Part shown: piece after piece, positions 24,933 through 33,891 of the stretch
Numbering within the stretch: position 1 is the first letter of the stretch
How the letters are laid out: each line of letters starts with the position of its first letter
Source of the DNA: Dichotomicrobium sp964540795
GTDB lineage: Bacteria; Pseudomonadota; Alphaproteobacteria; Rhizobiales; Rhodomicrobiaceae
NCBI GenBank assembly: GCA_964540795.1
Contig: CAZINX010000005.1
Coordinates: 62,001 to 126,000 of the forward strand
Direction: 5' to 3'
Length of the DNA stretch: 64,000 nucleotides
The notes under the pieces: generated by a model
The model's input: the letters and a program-made list of their open reading frames with translations, nothing else
Told to the model about the DNA's origin: nothing
Database searches by the model: none
Made by a program: the position numbers and the translations under genes

Positions 24933-25937
24933 TCAAGGATAGACATCGCGGTAGGCGGGTGGGCCGTTGCCGCCGGGGAACGCCGCCGCCTCGTAGACCG
25001 CGCGCGCGACCGCCCGCGCCAGCACGCAGGACGCCAGCGCTCCAAGCTCCGCCAGCGCGAACACCGGCTCCACCGCCGGCCCGCGCCCGCTCGACAGCGC
25101 GAAGACGATATCCCCGTCCAGCGGCGTGTGCACCGGATAGATCGCCCGGCTCAGCCCGGTCTGCGCCATGATCGCGAGGCGCTTGAGCGCCAGCTTGTCG
25201 AGGTCCGCGTCGGTCGCCACCACCGCCAGCGTCGTGTTCGCATCTGCCCGCGCGCCCGCCTTGGTGCGCGGCTCCAGCGCCTCCGGCGGCATCGCCTGTG
25301 GCCAGCCGCGCCCGCCGAATTCCGCCCCGATCTCGAACGGCGCAGCCCAGAAATGCGGCGTCTGCCCGATCGTCACGTTTCCGGCCGCGTTCACCGCCAC
25401 GAGCGCGCCGAGCGTCACCCCATCCGCCGTCACGGCCGAGGCGCTGCCCATGCCGCCCTTGAGCCGCTCGGTCGTCGCGCCAAACCCTGCGCCAGCGCTG
25501 CCGAGCGCCACCTCCGCCCCCGCGCTCTCGCACGCCGCATAGGCCATGTCGCGATAGGGCGGGAAGCGGCCCCAGTCCTTGTCGCCGCCGTTCAGCAGAT
25601 CGAACAGGATCGCCTGGGGCACGATCGGCACGCGCGCCGGGCCGACCGCAAAGCCCGCGCCGCGCTCGCGCAGCCAGGCCTGCGCCCCGGTCGCCGCGTC
25701 CAGCCCGAAGGCCGAGCCGCCCGACAGCACCACCGCGTGAAGCTCGCCGGCGACGCCTTCGGGCATAAGCGCGTGGGTGTCGCGCGTGCCCGGTCCGCCG
25801 CCGCGAATATCGACAGCGCCGCGCAGCGGCCCGTCGCCCAGCACGACCGTCACGCCAGAGCGCAGGCGCGGGTCCTCCGCGCTGCCAACCCGCAGCCCAG
25901 GCACATCGGTGATCGTGTTGCGCGCGCCCGGTGTCAT
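24933..25937 (-). CDS. P1 family (DmpA/S58) peptidase
   Basis: The 334-residue Ntn-type hydrolase-like protein matches DmpA/BapA L-aminopeptidases, which self-cleave to expose a nucleophile. The expected scissile site is ADANTTLAVVATDADL, with Asn234-Thr235, so Thr rather than Ser would be the nucleophile. Other family marks are the N-terminal NTITDVPGLRVG, VLSGGSAFGLDAATGAQAWL, and KGGMGSASA. Substrates are usually N-terminal or beta-amino acid peptides; the real one is unknown. It is a single gene next to the AT-rich nucleotidyltransferase island but has normal GC-rich composition. Confidence 0.87.
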   Translation of the reverse strand: MTPGARNTITDVPGLRVGSAEDPRLRSGVTVVLGDGPLRGAVDIRGGGPGTRDTHALMPEGVAGELHAVVLSGGSAFGLDAATGAQAWLRERGAGFAVGPARVPIVPQAILFDLLNGGDKDWGRFPPYRDMAYAACESAGAEVALGSAGAGFGATTERLKGGMGSASAVTADGVTLGALVAVNAAGNVTIGQTPHFWAAPFEIGAEFGGRGWPQAMPPEALEPRTKAGARADANTTLAVVATDADLDKLALKRLAIMAQTGLSRAIYPVHTPLDGDIVFALSSGRGPAVEPVFALAELGALASCVLARAVARAVYEAAAFPGGNGPPAYRDVYP

Positions 25938-26041
25938 CCGGCCCTCCCGCCGCTCGCCCCGTGAACGTCAAAGGGTTGCCAGATGCACGCCAAACGCGCA
26001 ACACTCCCCACAAGCGCCAACACAGACGCGAGAGGCATGTC

Positions 26042-26281
26042 ATGAACGCCGACGAGTTCGAGGCCGAAATTTCCTACCTCCTCAGCCAGATGGAACACCA
26101 GCCGGAGGACCGCCACGAGCTGTACATGCAGCTTCAGGAGCGCGTCCATGAGATGCAGGCCTACGGTATGCCGATCCCTGAGGACCTCAGCCGCTTCCTG
26201 CGTGAGCTGGAAGAGGAGTTCACGCGGGGCATGGACACGGGCGACGGTGATGGCGATGGCGGCGGCGACGGCGGCGGATAG
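26042..26281 (+). CDS. Small acidic protein of unknown function
   Basis: The 79-residue helical, acidic protein begins NADEFEAEISYLLSQMEHQPEDRHELYMQLQERVHEMQAYG and ends with a low-complexity Asp/Gly tail. There are no membrane or Cys features. It starts at ATG 26042 and is divergent from the P1 peptidase. The codon pattern fits the host. I do not recognise the family; the repeated amphipathic helices suggest a small protein-binding role. Confidence 0.6.
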   Translation: MNADEFEAEISYLLSQMEHQPEDRHELYMQLQERVHEMQAYGMPIPEDLSRFLRELEEEFTRGMDTGDGDGDGGGDGGG

Positions 26282-26477
26282 GTCTTCGCACTCAGCGCAC
26301 TCCGCCTTTTAACGGCAACAGTTAACCAAACCTTTCCTGCGCGTTGCGTCTCTCAGGCAGACTTGATAAGCGATTGCCACGCGGCGATTAATCCGCGCCC
26401 GCTTTTCGTGCGTCTATCCAGGTAAGCCCGGCGGCCAAACGGCTGCGTTTATCCAGTCCCCACGCAAGGAGTGCGTC

Positions 26478-28262
26478 TTGAGCAGCCTCAACCTTGGCGC
26501 GATCGGCAATTGCAGCTTCGGCGCTCTCATCAACCAGGACGCGCGCATCGTCTGGTGCTGCCTGCCGCGCTTCGACGGCGACCCGGTTTTCCATTCGCTG
26601 CTCGGCGGGCCGAAAGATGCGCCCGAGGGCGGGATGTTCGACATCGAGCTGGTGGATCAGCGCGCGTGGAGCCAGAGCTACGATCAGAACACGGCCATCC
26701 TGCGGACGCGGCTGGAATCGCCATCAGGCGCGATCGAGATCGTCGATTTCGCCCCGCGCTTCGAGACGCGCGGGCGCATATTCCGGCCGAACATGCTGGT
26801 GCGCCGCGTCGTGCCGGTCAGCGGCAGTCCGCGCATCCGCGTGTGCCTGCGCCCGCGCTTTAACTACGGCGCCGTTGCGCCGGACATCACGTTTGGCTCC
26901 AACCATATTCGCTATGTCGGCCCGGACTTCACGCTGCGCCTGACCACAGATGCCCCGGTCGACTATGTGCGCGACGAAACCCCCTTCATTATCGAGGAAA
27001 CGCTGAACTTCATGCTCGGGCCGGACGAGACGCTCGAAGGCGGGATCGGCTCGACCGCGCGCGAATTCGAGGAGCGCACGGCGCAGTACTGGCGCGGCTG
27101 GGTGCGCACGCTCGGCATCCCGTATGAATGGCAGGAGGCCGTGATCCGTGCGGCGATCACGCTGAAGCTGTGCACCTACGAGCCGACCGGCGCGATCATC
27201 GCCGCCATGACCACCAGCATCCCGGAAAGCCCGCATTCGGGGCGCAACTGGGACTATCGCTTCTGCTGGCTGCGCGATGCGTTTTTCGTCGTGCGCGCGC
27301 TGAACAGCTTGTCGGCGATGAACACGCTGGAGGACTATTTCCGCTGGCTCCAGAACGTCGTCAGCACGACCAACAGCAACCACCTGCAACCGGTCTTCGG
27401 CGTCGGCCTTGAGAGCAAGCTGTCGGAGCGCATCGTCGATACGCTGCCCGGCTACCGCAACATGCCGCCCGTGCGCGTCGGCAATCAGGCCTACGAGCAT
27501 TTCCAATATGACGTTTACGGCAATGTTGTGCTGGGCGCGTCGCAGGCGTTCCTCGACGCGCGGCTTTACCGGCAGGCCGGCATCGAGGACTTCCACCGGC
27601 TGGAACACGCCGGCGAGCAGGCCTTCCGCCTCTACAACGAACCCGACGCCGGCATGTGGGAGCTGCGCTCGCGCGCCCGCGTCCACACCTCCTCCAGCCT
27701 GATGTGCTGGGCCGCCTGCGACCGGCTGGGCAAGATCGCGCGGGCGCTGGGCGAAGGCGAAAGCGGCCGTTATTGGGAAGAGCGCGCGGCGATCATCAAG
27801 AACGCGATCCTTGAAAACGCCTGGAACGAAGAGCGCAGCGCGTTCGTTGAAAGCTTCGGAGGACGGGATCTCGACGCCAGCGTGTTGCTCATGGGCGAAG
27901 TCGGCTTCATCGACCCGCGCGATCCGCGCTTCATTTCCACGGTCGAGCAGCTGGAAAACGTCCTGGGTGACGGCCCCCACATGCGCCGCTACGAGGCCCC
28001 GGACGATTTCGGCCGCCCGGAGACCGCGTTCAATATTTGCGCATTCTGGCGGCTGGACGCGCTAGCCCGGATCGGAAGGACCGAGCAGGCGCGGGAGATT
28101 TTCGAGACCCTGCTGGCCAGCCGCAATCACCTTGGGCTACTCTCGGAGGACGTCGATCCCCAGACCGGCGAATTGTGGGGCAACTTCCCCCAGACATATT
28201 CGATGGTGGGCATAATAAATGGCGCGACCCGGCTGTCGCGCTCATGGGAGAGCGTCTTATGA
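26478..28262 (+). CDS. Glycoside hydrolase family 15 protein
   Basis: The 594-residue protein has the GH15 plan: an N-terminal beta-sandwich (GNCSFGALINQDARIVWCCLPRFDGDPVF) and an (alpha/alpha)6 barrel with RNWDYRFCWLRDAFFVVRAL and GLLSEDVDPQTGELWGNFPQTYSMVGLINxA-like segments carrying the catalytic Glu pair. GH15 includes glucoamylases and bacterial trehalases. Because the next genes make trehalose-6-phosphate and phosphorylate glucose, trehalase or maltooligosaccharide hydrolysis is plausible. The start is TTG 26478, with AAGGAG 6 nt upstream and no nearby ATG that fits. The stop overlaps otsA by 4 nt. Confidence 0.9.
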   Translation: MSSLNLGAIGNCSFGALINQDARIVWCCLPRFDGDPVFHSLLGGPKDAPEGGMFDIELVDQRAWSQSYDQNTAILRTRLESPSGAIEIVDFAPRFETRGRIFRPNMLVRRVVPVSGSPRIRVCLRPRFNYGAVAPDITFGSNHIRYVGPDFTLRLTTDAPVDYVRDETPFIIEETLNFMLGPDETLEGGIGSTAREFEERTAQYWRGWVRTLGIPYEWQEAVIRAAITLKLCTYEPTGAIIAAMTTSIPESPHSGRNWDYRFCWLRDAFFVVRALNSLSAMNTLEDYFRWLQNVVSTTNSNHLQPVFGVGLESKLSERIVDTLPGYRNMPPVRVGNQAYEHFQYDVYGNVVLGASQAFLDARLYRQAGIEDFHRLEHAGEQAFRLYNEPDAGMWELRSRARVHTSSSLMCWAACDRLGKIARALGEGESGRYWEERAAIIKNAILENAWNEERSAFVESFGGRDLDASVLLMGEVGFIDPRDPRFISTVEQLENVLGDGPHMRRYEAPDDFGRPETAFNICAFWRLDALARIGRTEQAREIFETLLASRNHLGLLSEDVDPQTGELWGNFPQTYSMVGIINGATRLSRSWESVL

Positions 28263-29647
28263 CACGTCTTGTGGTGGTGTCGAACCGAGTCGCCGACTGG
28301 ACCAACGGGGGACAGTCCGGCGGGCTCGCGGTCGCCTTGCAGGACGCACTGAAAATCCGAGGCGGGTTATGGCTGGGCTGGTCCGGCAAGATCGTTGACG
28401 ACGGCGATCCCTGTGACTTGTCGCAGGAACATCATGGCAACGTGACCCTGGCGACCATGCCGCTGACCGAGAGCGAGTATCAGAATTACTATCTCGGCTT
28501 CGCCAACAGCGTCCTTTGGCCCGTTTTCCATTATCGGCTGGATCTGGCGCGCTTCGAGCCGGAGCACTGGGAAGGATATGTCAGCACCGTGCGCCGCTTC
28601 GCCGAAAAGCTCGTCGGCCTTCTGGAGCCCGACGACATCATCTGGGTGCATGACTACCACCTCATCCCGCTGGCGGCGGAACTGCGCGCGCTCGGCGTGG
28701 AGCAGAAAGTCGGCTTTTTCCTCCACATCCCTTTCCCGTCCCCTGACGTGCTGGCCGCCGCGCCACAGCACCGCGAACTGATGCGCGCGCTGTTCGATTA
28801 CGACCTCGTCGGCCTTCAAACTCATGGCGATGTCGGCAACTTTGGCCGCTTCGTCTACGAGGCCGCGGATGGCACGGTCCTGCAGGACGGGCGCTTGCAA
28901 CTCGACGGCAAGAGCGTGCTGGTCAAATCGTTCCCGATCGGTATCGACGTCGAAAGCTTCCGCGCGATGGCGCGCACGGAAGAAGCCGACCGCCACATCC
29001 AGACGCTGCAGCGCCGGACCATTGCCAGCGCGTTCATCATCGGCGTCGACCGGCTGGACTACACCAAGGGCATCTCGGAGCGGTTTCGCGCCTTCCAGCG
29101 TCTGGTCGAGAACCACCCCGAGTACCGGACATCCGTGACGCTGATGCAGATCGCCCCGCCGACGCGCGAGGAGGTGCTGGCCTATGCCGAGATGCGCGAG
29201 GAACTGGAGCAGCTGTCCGGGCACATCAACGGCGAGCTGGGCAACTATGACTGGACGCCGGTGCGCTATATCCACCGCCATATCCCGCGAGACACACTGG
29301 CGGCGCTGCTGCGCGGCTCGCAGGTCGGGCTTGTCACGCCGCTGCGCGACGGCATGAACCTCGTTGCCAAGGAATACGTCGCCGCGCAGGACGACGAGAA
29401 CCCCGGCGTGCTGATCCTTTCCCGGTTCGCCGGCGCGGCCGAGGCGATGAAGGAAGCGCTCATCATCAACCCCTATGACGTCGACGAGATGGTCGAAGCC
29501 ATGCACAGGGCGCTGTCCATGCCGCTGCGCGAGCGCAAGGAGCGGCATCAGGCGCTGTTGGAGCGCGTGCGGGAGAACGATGTCGCCAACTGGCGCGAAT
29601 GCTACCTCGATACGCTTGAGACCGTGGGGCGGGAGGCGTCTGCGTGA
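28259..29647 (+). CDS. otsA: Trehalose-6-phosphate synthase
   Basis: The 462-residue GT20 enzyme forms trehalose-6-phosphate from UDP-glucose and glucose-6-phosphate. Marks are RLVVVSNRVAD...GGLAVALQ at the N-terminus, IWVHDYHLIPL, FPIGID, VDRLDYTKGISERF and LVTPLRDGMNLVAKEY. ATG 28259 overlaps the GH15 stop (ATGA), and its own stop overlaps the glk start (GTGA), giving a coupled three-gene unit. No trehalose-6-phosphate phosphatase gene (otsB) is next to it. Confidence 0.96.
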   Translation: MTRLVVVSNRVADWTNGGQSGGLAVALQDALKIRGGLWLGWSGKIVDDGDPCDLSQEHHGNVTLATMPLTESEYQNYYLGFANSVLWPVFHYRLDLARFEPEHWEGYVSTVRRFAEKLVGLLEPDDIIWVHDYHLIPLAAELRALGVEQKVGFFLHIPFPSPDVLAAAPQHRELMRALFDYDLVGLQTHGDVGNFGRFVYEAADGTVLQDGRLQLDGKSVLVKSFPIGIDVESFRAMARTEEADRHIQTLQRRTIASAFIIGVDRLDYTKGISERFRAFQRLVENHPEYRTSVTLMQIAPPTREEVLAYAEMREELEQLSGHINGELGNYDWTPVRYIHRHIPRDTLAALLRGSQVGLVTPLRDGMNLVAKEYVAAQDDENPGVLILSRFAGAAEAMKEALIINPYDVDEMVEAMHRALSMPLRERKERHQALLERVRENDVANWRECYLDTLETVGREASA

Positions 29648-30600
29648 CCGCCGAGCGCGGCGCCCTGCGCCTGGTCGCGGATGTCGGCGGGACGAACGCG
29701 CGTTTCGCGCTGGCCGCGCCGGATGGTTGCTGCACGGCGGCGGCCAATCTGCGGGTCGCCGATTTCCCGACATTCGATGATGCGCTGGCGGCGTATCTGG
29801 GCCGGCTCGACCGGCAGACATGCGGGCGGATCGCGAGCGCGGCCTTCGCCGCCGCCGGGCCGGTGGAGCACAATGTCATCAAGCTGACCAATGCGCCCTG
29901 GCAGCTCGCCGCGCCGCATTTGGCCGAACAGCTGGGCGGCGTTCCCGCGGCGATCTTCAACGACTTGCAGGCGGTCGCGCTCGCGCTGCCCTTTCTCGGG
30001 GGTCAGGACGTGACGCCCATCGGCGCTGTCACCCGCCCTGAGGCCGCTCCGCCGGAGCGGATGGTCGCCGTGAATGTCGGCACGGGCTTCGGCGCGGCAA
30101 CGGCGATCCCGGCGGGCGAAGGTTGGACCGCCTGCCCGAGCGAGGCCGGTCACATGTCGCTCGCCGCGACGGACGCGGAAGAAGCTGAACTGCTGGCCAC
30201 GCTCTGCCCCGGTCGCGCCGCGACGCTGGAGGATGTGCTCAGCGGCGCGGGCGTCGGCGCGCTCTACGCCTGGTTGTCCGGCGGCCAGCCCATCGCCGCC
30301 GATGCGGTTTTCGCACGCGCGAATGACGACCCGGCCTCAGCCCGCACAGTGGGAATGCTATCCCGATGGCTTGGCCGCGCCGCCGGGGACCTCGTGCTTG
30401 CCACCGCGGCCTGGGGCGGCGCGTTCCTTCTGGGCGGCGTGGTGAGCGGTTGGCATCCGCTATGCGATCATGAAGCTTTCCGCGCCGCATTCGAAGACAA
30501 GGGCAAGATGCGCGCGCGCATGGGCGGCGTTTTTTCCGGGGTGGTGACGCGGCAGGACGTGGCGTTGCTGGGGCTGGCGAAAGCGCCGATGCGGGATTAG
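29644..30600 (+). CDS. glk: Glucokinase
   Basis: The 318-residue ROK-unrelated GlcK-type kinase starts LRLVADVGGTNARFALA (phosphate loop). It also has FNDLQAVALALPFL with the catalytic Asp, VNVGTGFGAA, CPSEAGHMSL and the Glu-rich GRAATLEDVLSGAGVGALY. It phosphorylates glucose, which would come from the GH15 enzyme, and feeds glucose-6-phosphate to OtsA. The start is GTG 29644, overlapping the otsA stop by 4 nt. It is the end of the operon; a VOC gene follows 16 nt on. Confidence 0.93.
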   Translation: MTAERGALRLVADVGGTNARFALAAPDGCCTAAANLRVADFPTFDDALAAYLGRLDRQTCGRIASAAFAAAGPVEHNVIKLTNAPWQLAAPHLAEQLGGVPAAIFNDLQAVALALPFLGGQDVTPIGAVTRPEAAPPERMVAVNVGTGFGAATAIPAGEGWTACPSEAGHMSLAATDAEEAELLATLCPGRAATLEDVLSGAGVGALYAWLSGGQPIAADAVFARANDDPASARTVGMLSRWLGRAAGDLVLATAAWGGAFLLGGVVSGWHPLCDHEAFRAAFEDKGKMRARMGGVFSGVVTRQDVALLGLAKAPMRD

Positions 30601-30615
30601 CCGGGGAAGCGGCAC

Positions 30616-31005
30616 ATGAATATCACTGGCTTCGATCATGTAGTCCTGACCGTCCGATCCATTGCGCGGACCTGCGAATTCTACGAGCAGGCGCTGGGCG
30701 CGGAGGTCGTCACATTCGGGGAAGGCCGGACCGCGCTGCACCTCGGCGCAAACAAGATCAATCTGCACGAGGCCGGCAACGAATTCGAGCCGAAGGCCGC
30801 CATGCCCACCCCCGGAAGCGGCGACATCTGCCTCATCACAACGGCCTCGCTGGCTCAGGTCGAGCAGAACCTGATAGCGCGCGGCGTGGCGATCGAGAAT
30901 GGGCCGGTGCCGCGCACCGGCGCGCGCGGGCCGATCATGTCGCTTTATATCCGCGACCCGGACGGCAATCTCGTCGAGATCGCCAGCTACGGCGAGGCGC
31001 GTTAA
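30616..31005 (+). CDS. VOC family (glyoxalase-like) protein
   Basis: The 129-residue protein of two beta-alpha-beta-beta-beta modules has NITGFDHVVLTVRSIARTCEFYEQALG at the start and YIRDPDGNLVEIASY at the end, giving the metal ligands His8 and a C-terminal Glu. It is most like the GLOD-type virulence or fosfomycin-resistance group, but the substrate is not predictable. It may be read from the glk transcript. Its stop overlaps that of bchJ by 4 nt on the other strand. Confidence 0.85.
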   Translation: MNITGFDHVVLTVRSIARTCEFYEQALGAEVVTFGEGRTALHLGANKINLHEAGNEFEPKAAMPTPGSGDICLITTASLAQVEQNLIARGVAIENGPVPRTGARGPIMSLYIRDPDGNLVEIASYGEAR

Positions 31006-31652
31006 CCCACGAAGGCGTCGCGAGCCGATGCCCCGGGCACGGTCGCCGGCTGCGCGCGCCACGACATCTCGAACCGGCAGGCTGGCGCGCCCATCGCCCC
31101 GCAGGCCGTCTCGATGGCGCGCGCTCGCGGCGACACAAGCATCTCGAACAGCCGCTGGAACACGCCGACATACATCTCGCAGACCGGCGCATGACTCGTC
31201 TGTCCAGCCGCCAGCGGGCACCCGGCGATCTCGACGACCAGGGGATGGCCCGGCATCGCGCGGAACGTCCCGCTTCCCGCGAAGGTCCAGGCGTGCCCGC
31301 CGATCGCGCCGATCAGCGCCCGCGCGGCAAAACCTGCCGGAAGAAGGCGGAGGCCGGCTTGCGCGAAGCGCGGAATGCGGTTGGCGAGAAGGTAATCACC
31401 CGTCCGCAATCCTGCTTCGTGAAGCACGGCCTCCGCAGCTGCGGGAGGAAGCTCTGAGCGGACCGCGCGCTGCAGCGCGCCGACTTCGTCTTCGTGCACC
31501 ATCTCGGCCGGCGCGGCGGCGGCGTAATGCGCAAGCCCGGCGCAGTCCAGAACCTCGGCGCAAACCGTCTCGCCCTGGCGGTGGCGGAGCGCCGCGATCA
31601 CCTGCGTGATCGCGTTCGGCCCCACATGTCCAGCCTTGACGCTCGCAGCCAT
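31002..31652 (-). CDS. bchJ: BchJ-type V4R-domain protein of bacteriochlorophyll synthesis
   Basis: The 216-residue protein begins HVGPNAITQVIAALRHRQGETVCAEVL and contains a V4R (4-vinyl reductase) domain from about residue 80 on: RTGDYLLANRIPRFAQAGLRLLP...GHPLVVEIAGCPLA, with conserved Cys in CGAMGAPACRFEM. BchJ was first named 4-vinyl reductase; later work points to a role in handling chlorophyllide intermediates, so the exact function is open. ATG 31652 is 4 nt after the bchE stop, so it is co-transcribed with and follows bchE, as in Rhodobacter. Confidence 0.87.
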   Translation of the reverse strand: MAASVKAGHVGPNAITQVIAALRHRQGETVCAEVLDCAGLAHYAAAAPAEMVHEDEVGALQRAVRSELPPAAAEAVLHEAGLRTGDYLLANRIPRFAQAGLRLLPAGFAARALIGAIGGHAWTFAGSGTFRAMPGHPLVVEIAGCPLAAGQTSHAPVCEMYVGVFQRLFEMLVSPRARAIETACGAMGAPACRFEMSWRAQPATVPGASARDAFVG

Positions 31653-31656
31653 CGGC

Positions 31657-33300
31657 TCACTCCGCCGCGACGCTTTCGGGCATCTGCTCCTTGCCGCCGC
31701 CGCACGCCGAGACGGGGACGGGCTGGCCGTTGCCGCTGCTCTTGCCGGTCTTGCCGGTGCGCTCCTTGATCTGCCGGCGCTTCTCGGCGATTGCCTCCCA
31801 ATCGTCCATCTGCGCGGGCGCGATCTGCCGCGTATTGTCGAAGTGGAAGTCGACCTTCTTCTTGGTGTGCGGTCCCCAATAGCCGACCTTGCCAAGATCG
31901 TAGAAGGTGCGCTGGAAACCCGCCTTCAGGAACGCCTTGAGACAGCCGAGAAGATAGCGCCTTCGGAAGCCGGTCCCGCGCCAGGGGTAATGGAACAGCG
32001 CCTTCTTCATGTAGAAGCGGCGATAGTTCTTCATCACGCCATCCAGCAATTCGCCGCGGTCCATCGCCTCGGGCTTCATGATGGGCGTGACGAAGTTGTA
32101 TTTCGAGAAGTCGAACACCTCGACCTTTTCGCCAAGCTCCTGGAAGAGCGAGGAAAACGGCCACGGCGTGTACATCGCCCAGTTGGCCAAGTCCGGCTGC
32201 CAGTCCCACGCCATCTGATAGGTCTCTTCGAGCGTCTCCGCAGTCTCGTTTTCCAGCCCGACGATGAACTGCGCCTCGACGAAGATGTCCGCCTCGCGCA
32301 GCAGCCGGATCGCGGTCTTGTTCTGCTCGATGGTGGTTTCCTTGTTGAAGCGGTCGAGCTTCATCTGCGCCGCCGCTTCCGTGCCGAGGCTGACATGCAC
32401 CAGCCCCGCTTTCCGCCACAGATGCAGCTTGTGCCGGTCCCGCCAGATGTCGGTGACGCGGGTGTTGATGCCCCATTTCACCTTGTCGGGCAGGCCGCGC
32501 CGGATCAGCTCTTCGCAGAACTCGGTGAATTTCTTGCGGTTGATGGTCGGTTCTTCGTCGGCGAGGATGAAGAAGCCGACATTGTGCTCATTCACGAGCT
32601 TCTCGATCTCGTCCACGACCGCCTTCGGGTCGCGCACGCGGTAATCGCGCCAGAACTTCCACTGTGAGCAGAACGAGCAGGTGAACGGGCAGCCCCGCGC
32701 CATGTTCGGGATCGCCACGCGGGTACCGAGCGGGACGTAGATGTATTTCTCCCACTCCAGGATGCTCCAGTCTGGGTCGATGCCTTCGAGGTCCTTCACG
32801 GTCGGCGCGGCCTGCGTCGCGACGATCTCGCCGTCGTTGGTGTAGGCAAGCCCTTTGATGTTGGCGGCTTCGGCGGGCCAGCGGCCTTCGTCGATCGCGC
32901 GGATCAGCTCGACGATAATCTCCTCGCCCTCGCCGCGGACGATGACGTCGATCCACGGCGCTTCCGACAGCACCTGCTTGAACATGAAGGTCGCGTGCAC
33001 GCCGCCGAGCACCGTCACGACATCGGGATGCTCTTCCTTGGCGATCTCCAGCACGCGCTCGGCCTTGTAGATCGACGGCGTTATCGCGGTTGTGCCGACG
33101 ACGTCCGGGTTCTCCTGCGAGATGATGTAGCGCAGCTCCTCATCGGAGATGTCGTTCGTCATCGCATCGATGAAGCGCACATCGCTATAGCCCGCGTTTT
33201 TCAGCGCGCCGGTGATATAAGCGACCCAGGCTGGCGGCCAGTTGCCGGCGATCTCCGCCCCGCCCGAGTGGTAGTTGGGATGAATGAGCACAATGCGCAT
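31657..33300 (-). CDS. bchE: Anaerobic Mg-protoporphyrin IX monomethyl ester cyclase
   Basis: The 547-residue B12-binding radical-SAM enzyme forms the isocyclic ring of bacteriochlorophyll without oxygen. A cobalamin-binding N-terminal domain (MRIVLIHPNYHSGGAEIAGNWP...) is followed by the 4Fe-4S loop CPFTCSFC (Cys204, 208, 211) and a TIM-like core. ATG 33300 is preferred because BchE proteins start MRIVxxHPNYHSGG; the frame is open nine codons higher. The Gly/Cys tail is less conserved. An FNR site and two PpsR sites upstream predict strong anaerobic induction. No aerobic acsF is seen here. Confidence 0.96.
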   Translation of the reverse strand: MRIVLIHPNYHSGGAEIAGNWPPAWVAYITGALKNAGYSDVRFIDAMTNDISDEELRYIISQENPDVVGTTAITPSIYKAERVLEIAKEEHPDVVTVLGGVHATFMFKQVLSEAPWIDVIVRGEGEEIIVELIRAIDEGRWPAEAANIKGLAYTNDGEIVATQAAPTVKDLEGIDPDWSILEWEKYIYVPLGTRVAIPNMARGCPFTCSFCSQWKFWRDYRVRDPKAVVDEIEKLVNEHNVGFFILADEEPTINRKKFTEFCEELIRRGLPDKVKWGINTRVTDIWRDRHKLHLWRKAGLVHVSLGTEAAAQMKLDRFNKETTIEQNKTAIRLLREADIFVEAQFIVGLENETAETLEETYQMAWDWQPDLANWAMYTPWPFSSLFQELGEKVEVFDFSKYNFVTPIMKPEAMDRGELLDGVMKNYRRFYMKKALFHYPWRGTGFRRRYLLGCLKAFLKAGFQRTFYDLGKVGYWGPHTKKKVDFHFDNTRQIAPAQMDDWEAIAEKRRQIKERTGKTGKSSGNGQPVPVSACGGGKEQMPESVAAE

Positions 33301-33308
33301 GACCAGCC

Positions 33309-33326
33309 TGTCCATGTTGCCTGACA
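33309..33326 (-). promoter_or_regulatory. PpsR/CrtJ box proximal to bchE
   Basis: TGTCCATGTTGCCTGACA is an exact TGT-N12-ACA site, 8 nt from the bchE ATG. It stands 8 bp from a second exact site, the tandem spacing known for CrtJ/PpsR repression in Rhodobacter. Confidence 0.75.
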
Positions 33327-33334
33327 TTTCGAAG

Positions 33335-33352
33335 TGTAAAGATAGCCTGACA
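33335..33352 (-). promoter_or_regulatory. PpsR/CrtJ box distal to bchE
   Basis: TGTAAAGATAGCCTGACA is a second exact TGT-N12-ACA site. Read on the minus strand it contains TATCTT (33344-33339), a possible -10 box, so bound PpsR would block RNA polymerase. Confidence 0.75.
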
Positions 33353-33371
33353 CATGTCGCGGCGGCGCGAT

Positions 33372-33385
33372 TTGATCTGGATCAA
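33372..33385. promoter_or_regulatory. FNR (FnrL) binding site upstream of bchE
   Basis: TTGATCTGGATCAA is a perfect FNR consensus palindrome (TTGAT-N4-ATCAA). Its centre is about 41-47 nt before the start site implied by the TATCTT box, a normal position for activation. It predicts induction of bchEJ when oxygen is low. Confidence 0.85.
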
Positions 33386-33510
33386 AAATGGCAAAAAATC
33401 TGTCGTGCGCGCGGTGAAGCGGCGGGGCCAACCCCCTGTTGCGGCTGCCAGGGTTGAAATTTTTCTGTCACACGGCGATCATGGAAGGCTCAAACAAAAA
33501 AGGGGGCGCC

Positions 33511-33891
33511 ATGAGCGAAAGTGAACCCATAGGTTTCAGCCCGGCGCACGAGAACCAGACCTACCTGATCGCAAATGGTTCCGACGGCCGGGCACAAATT
33601 GTTGCCTTCAACCGCGCTGAACTTGGCGCCATTCTCTCGGTTTACGGCCGCATGGTCGCCCAGGGCGAGTGGCGCGACTACGGCATCGACATGCAAAAGG
33701 ACCGCGCGGTCTTTTACATCTTCCGCCGCGCGTCGGAGCGACCACTGTACACCATCGAAAAACGGCCGAAGCTGGCGCGCAAGCAGGGCGCTTACCTGGT
33801 GATCGCCATGACCGGGCTGATCCTCAAGCGCGGCAACGACCTCAACAAGGTCATGCGCGTGCTGGACAAGCGGCTGAGCGTGGTCAAGTAG
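33511..33891 (+). CDS. DUF2794 family protein
   Basis: The 126-residue protein carries the DUF2794 core: IVAFNRAELGAILSVYGRMVAQGEWRDYGIDMQKDRAVFYIFRRASERPLYTIEKRPKLARKQG, conserved across alphaproteobacteria with no known function. It is soluble, basic and has no membrane span. ATG 33511 is preferred to 33481 because AGGGGG stands just before it. It is divergent from bchE, so the bchE control region may also affect it. Confidence 0.85.
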   Translation: MSESEPIGFSPAHENQTYLIANGSDGRAQIVAFNRAELGAILSVYGRMVAQGEWRDYGIDMQKDRAVFYIFRRASERPLYTIEKRPKLARKQGAYLVIAMTGLILKRGNDLNKVMRVLDKRLSVVK

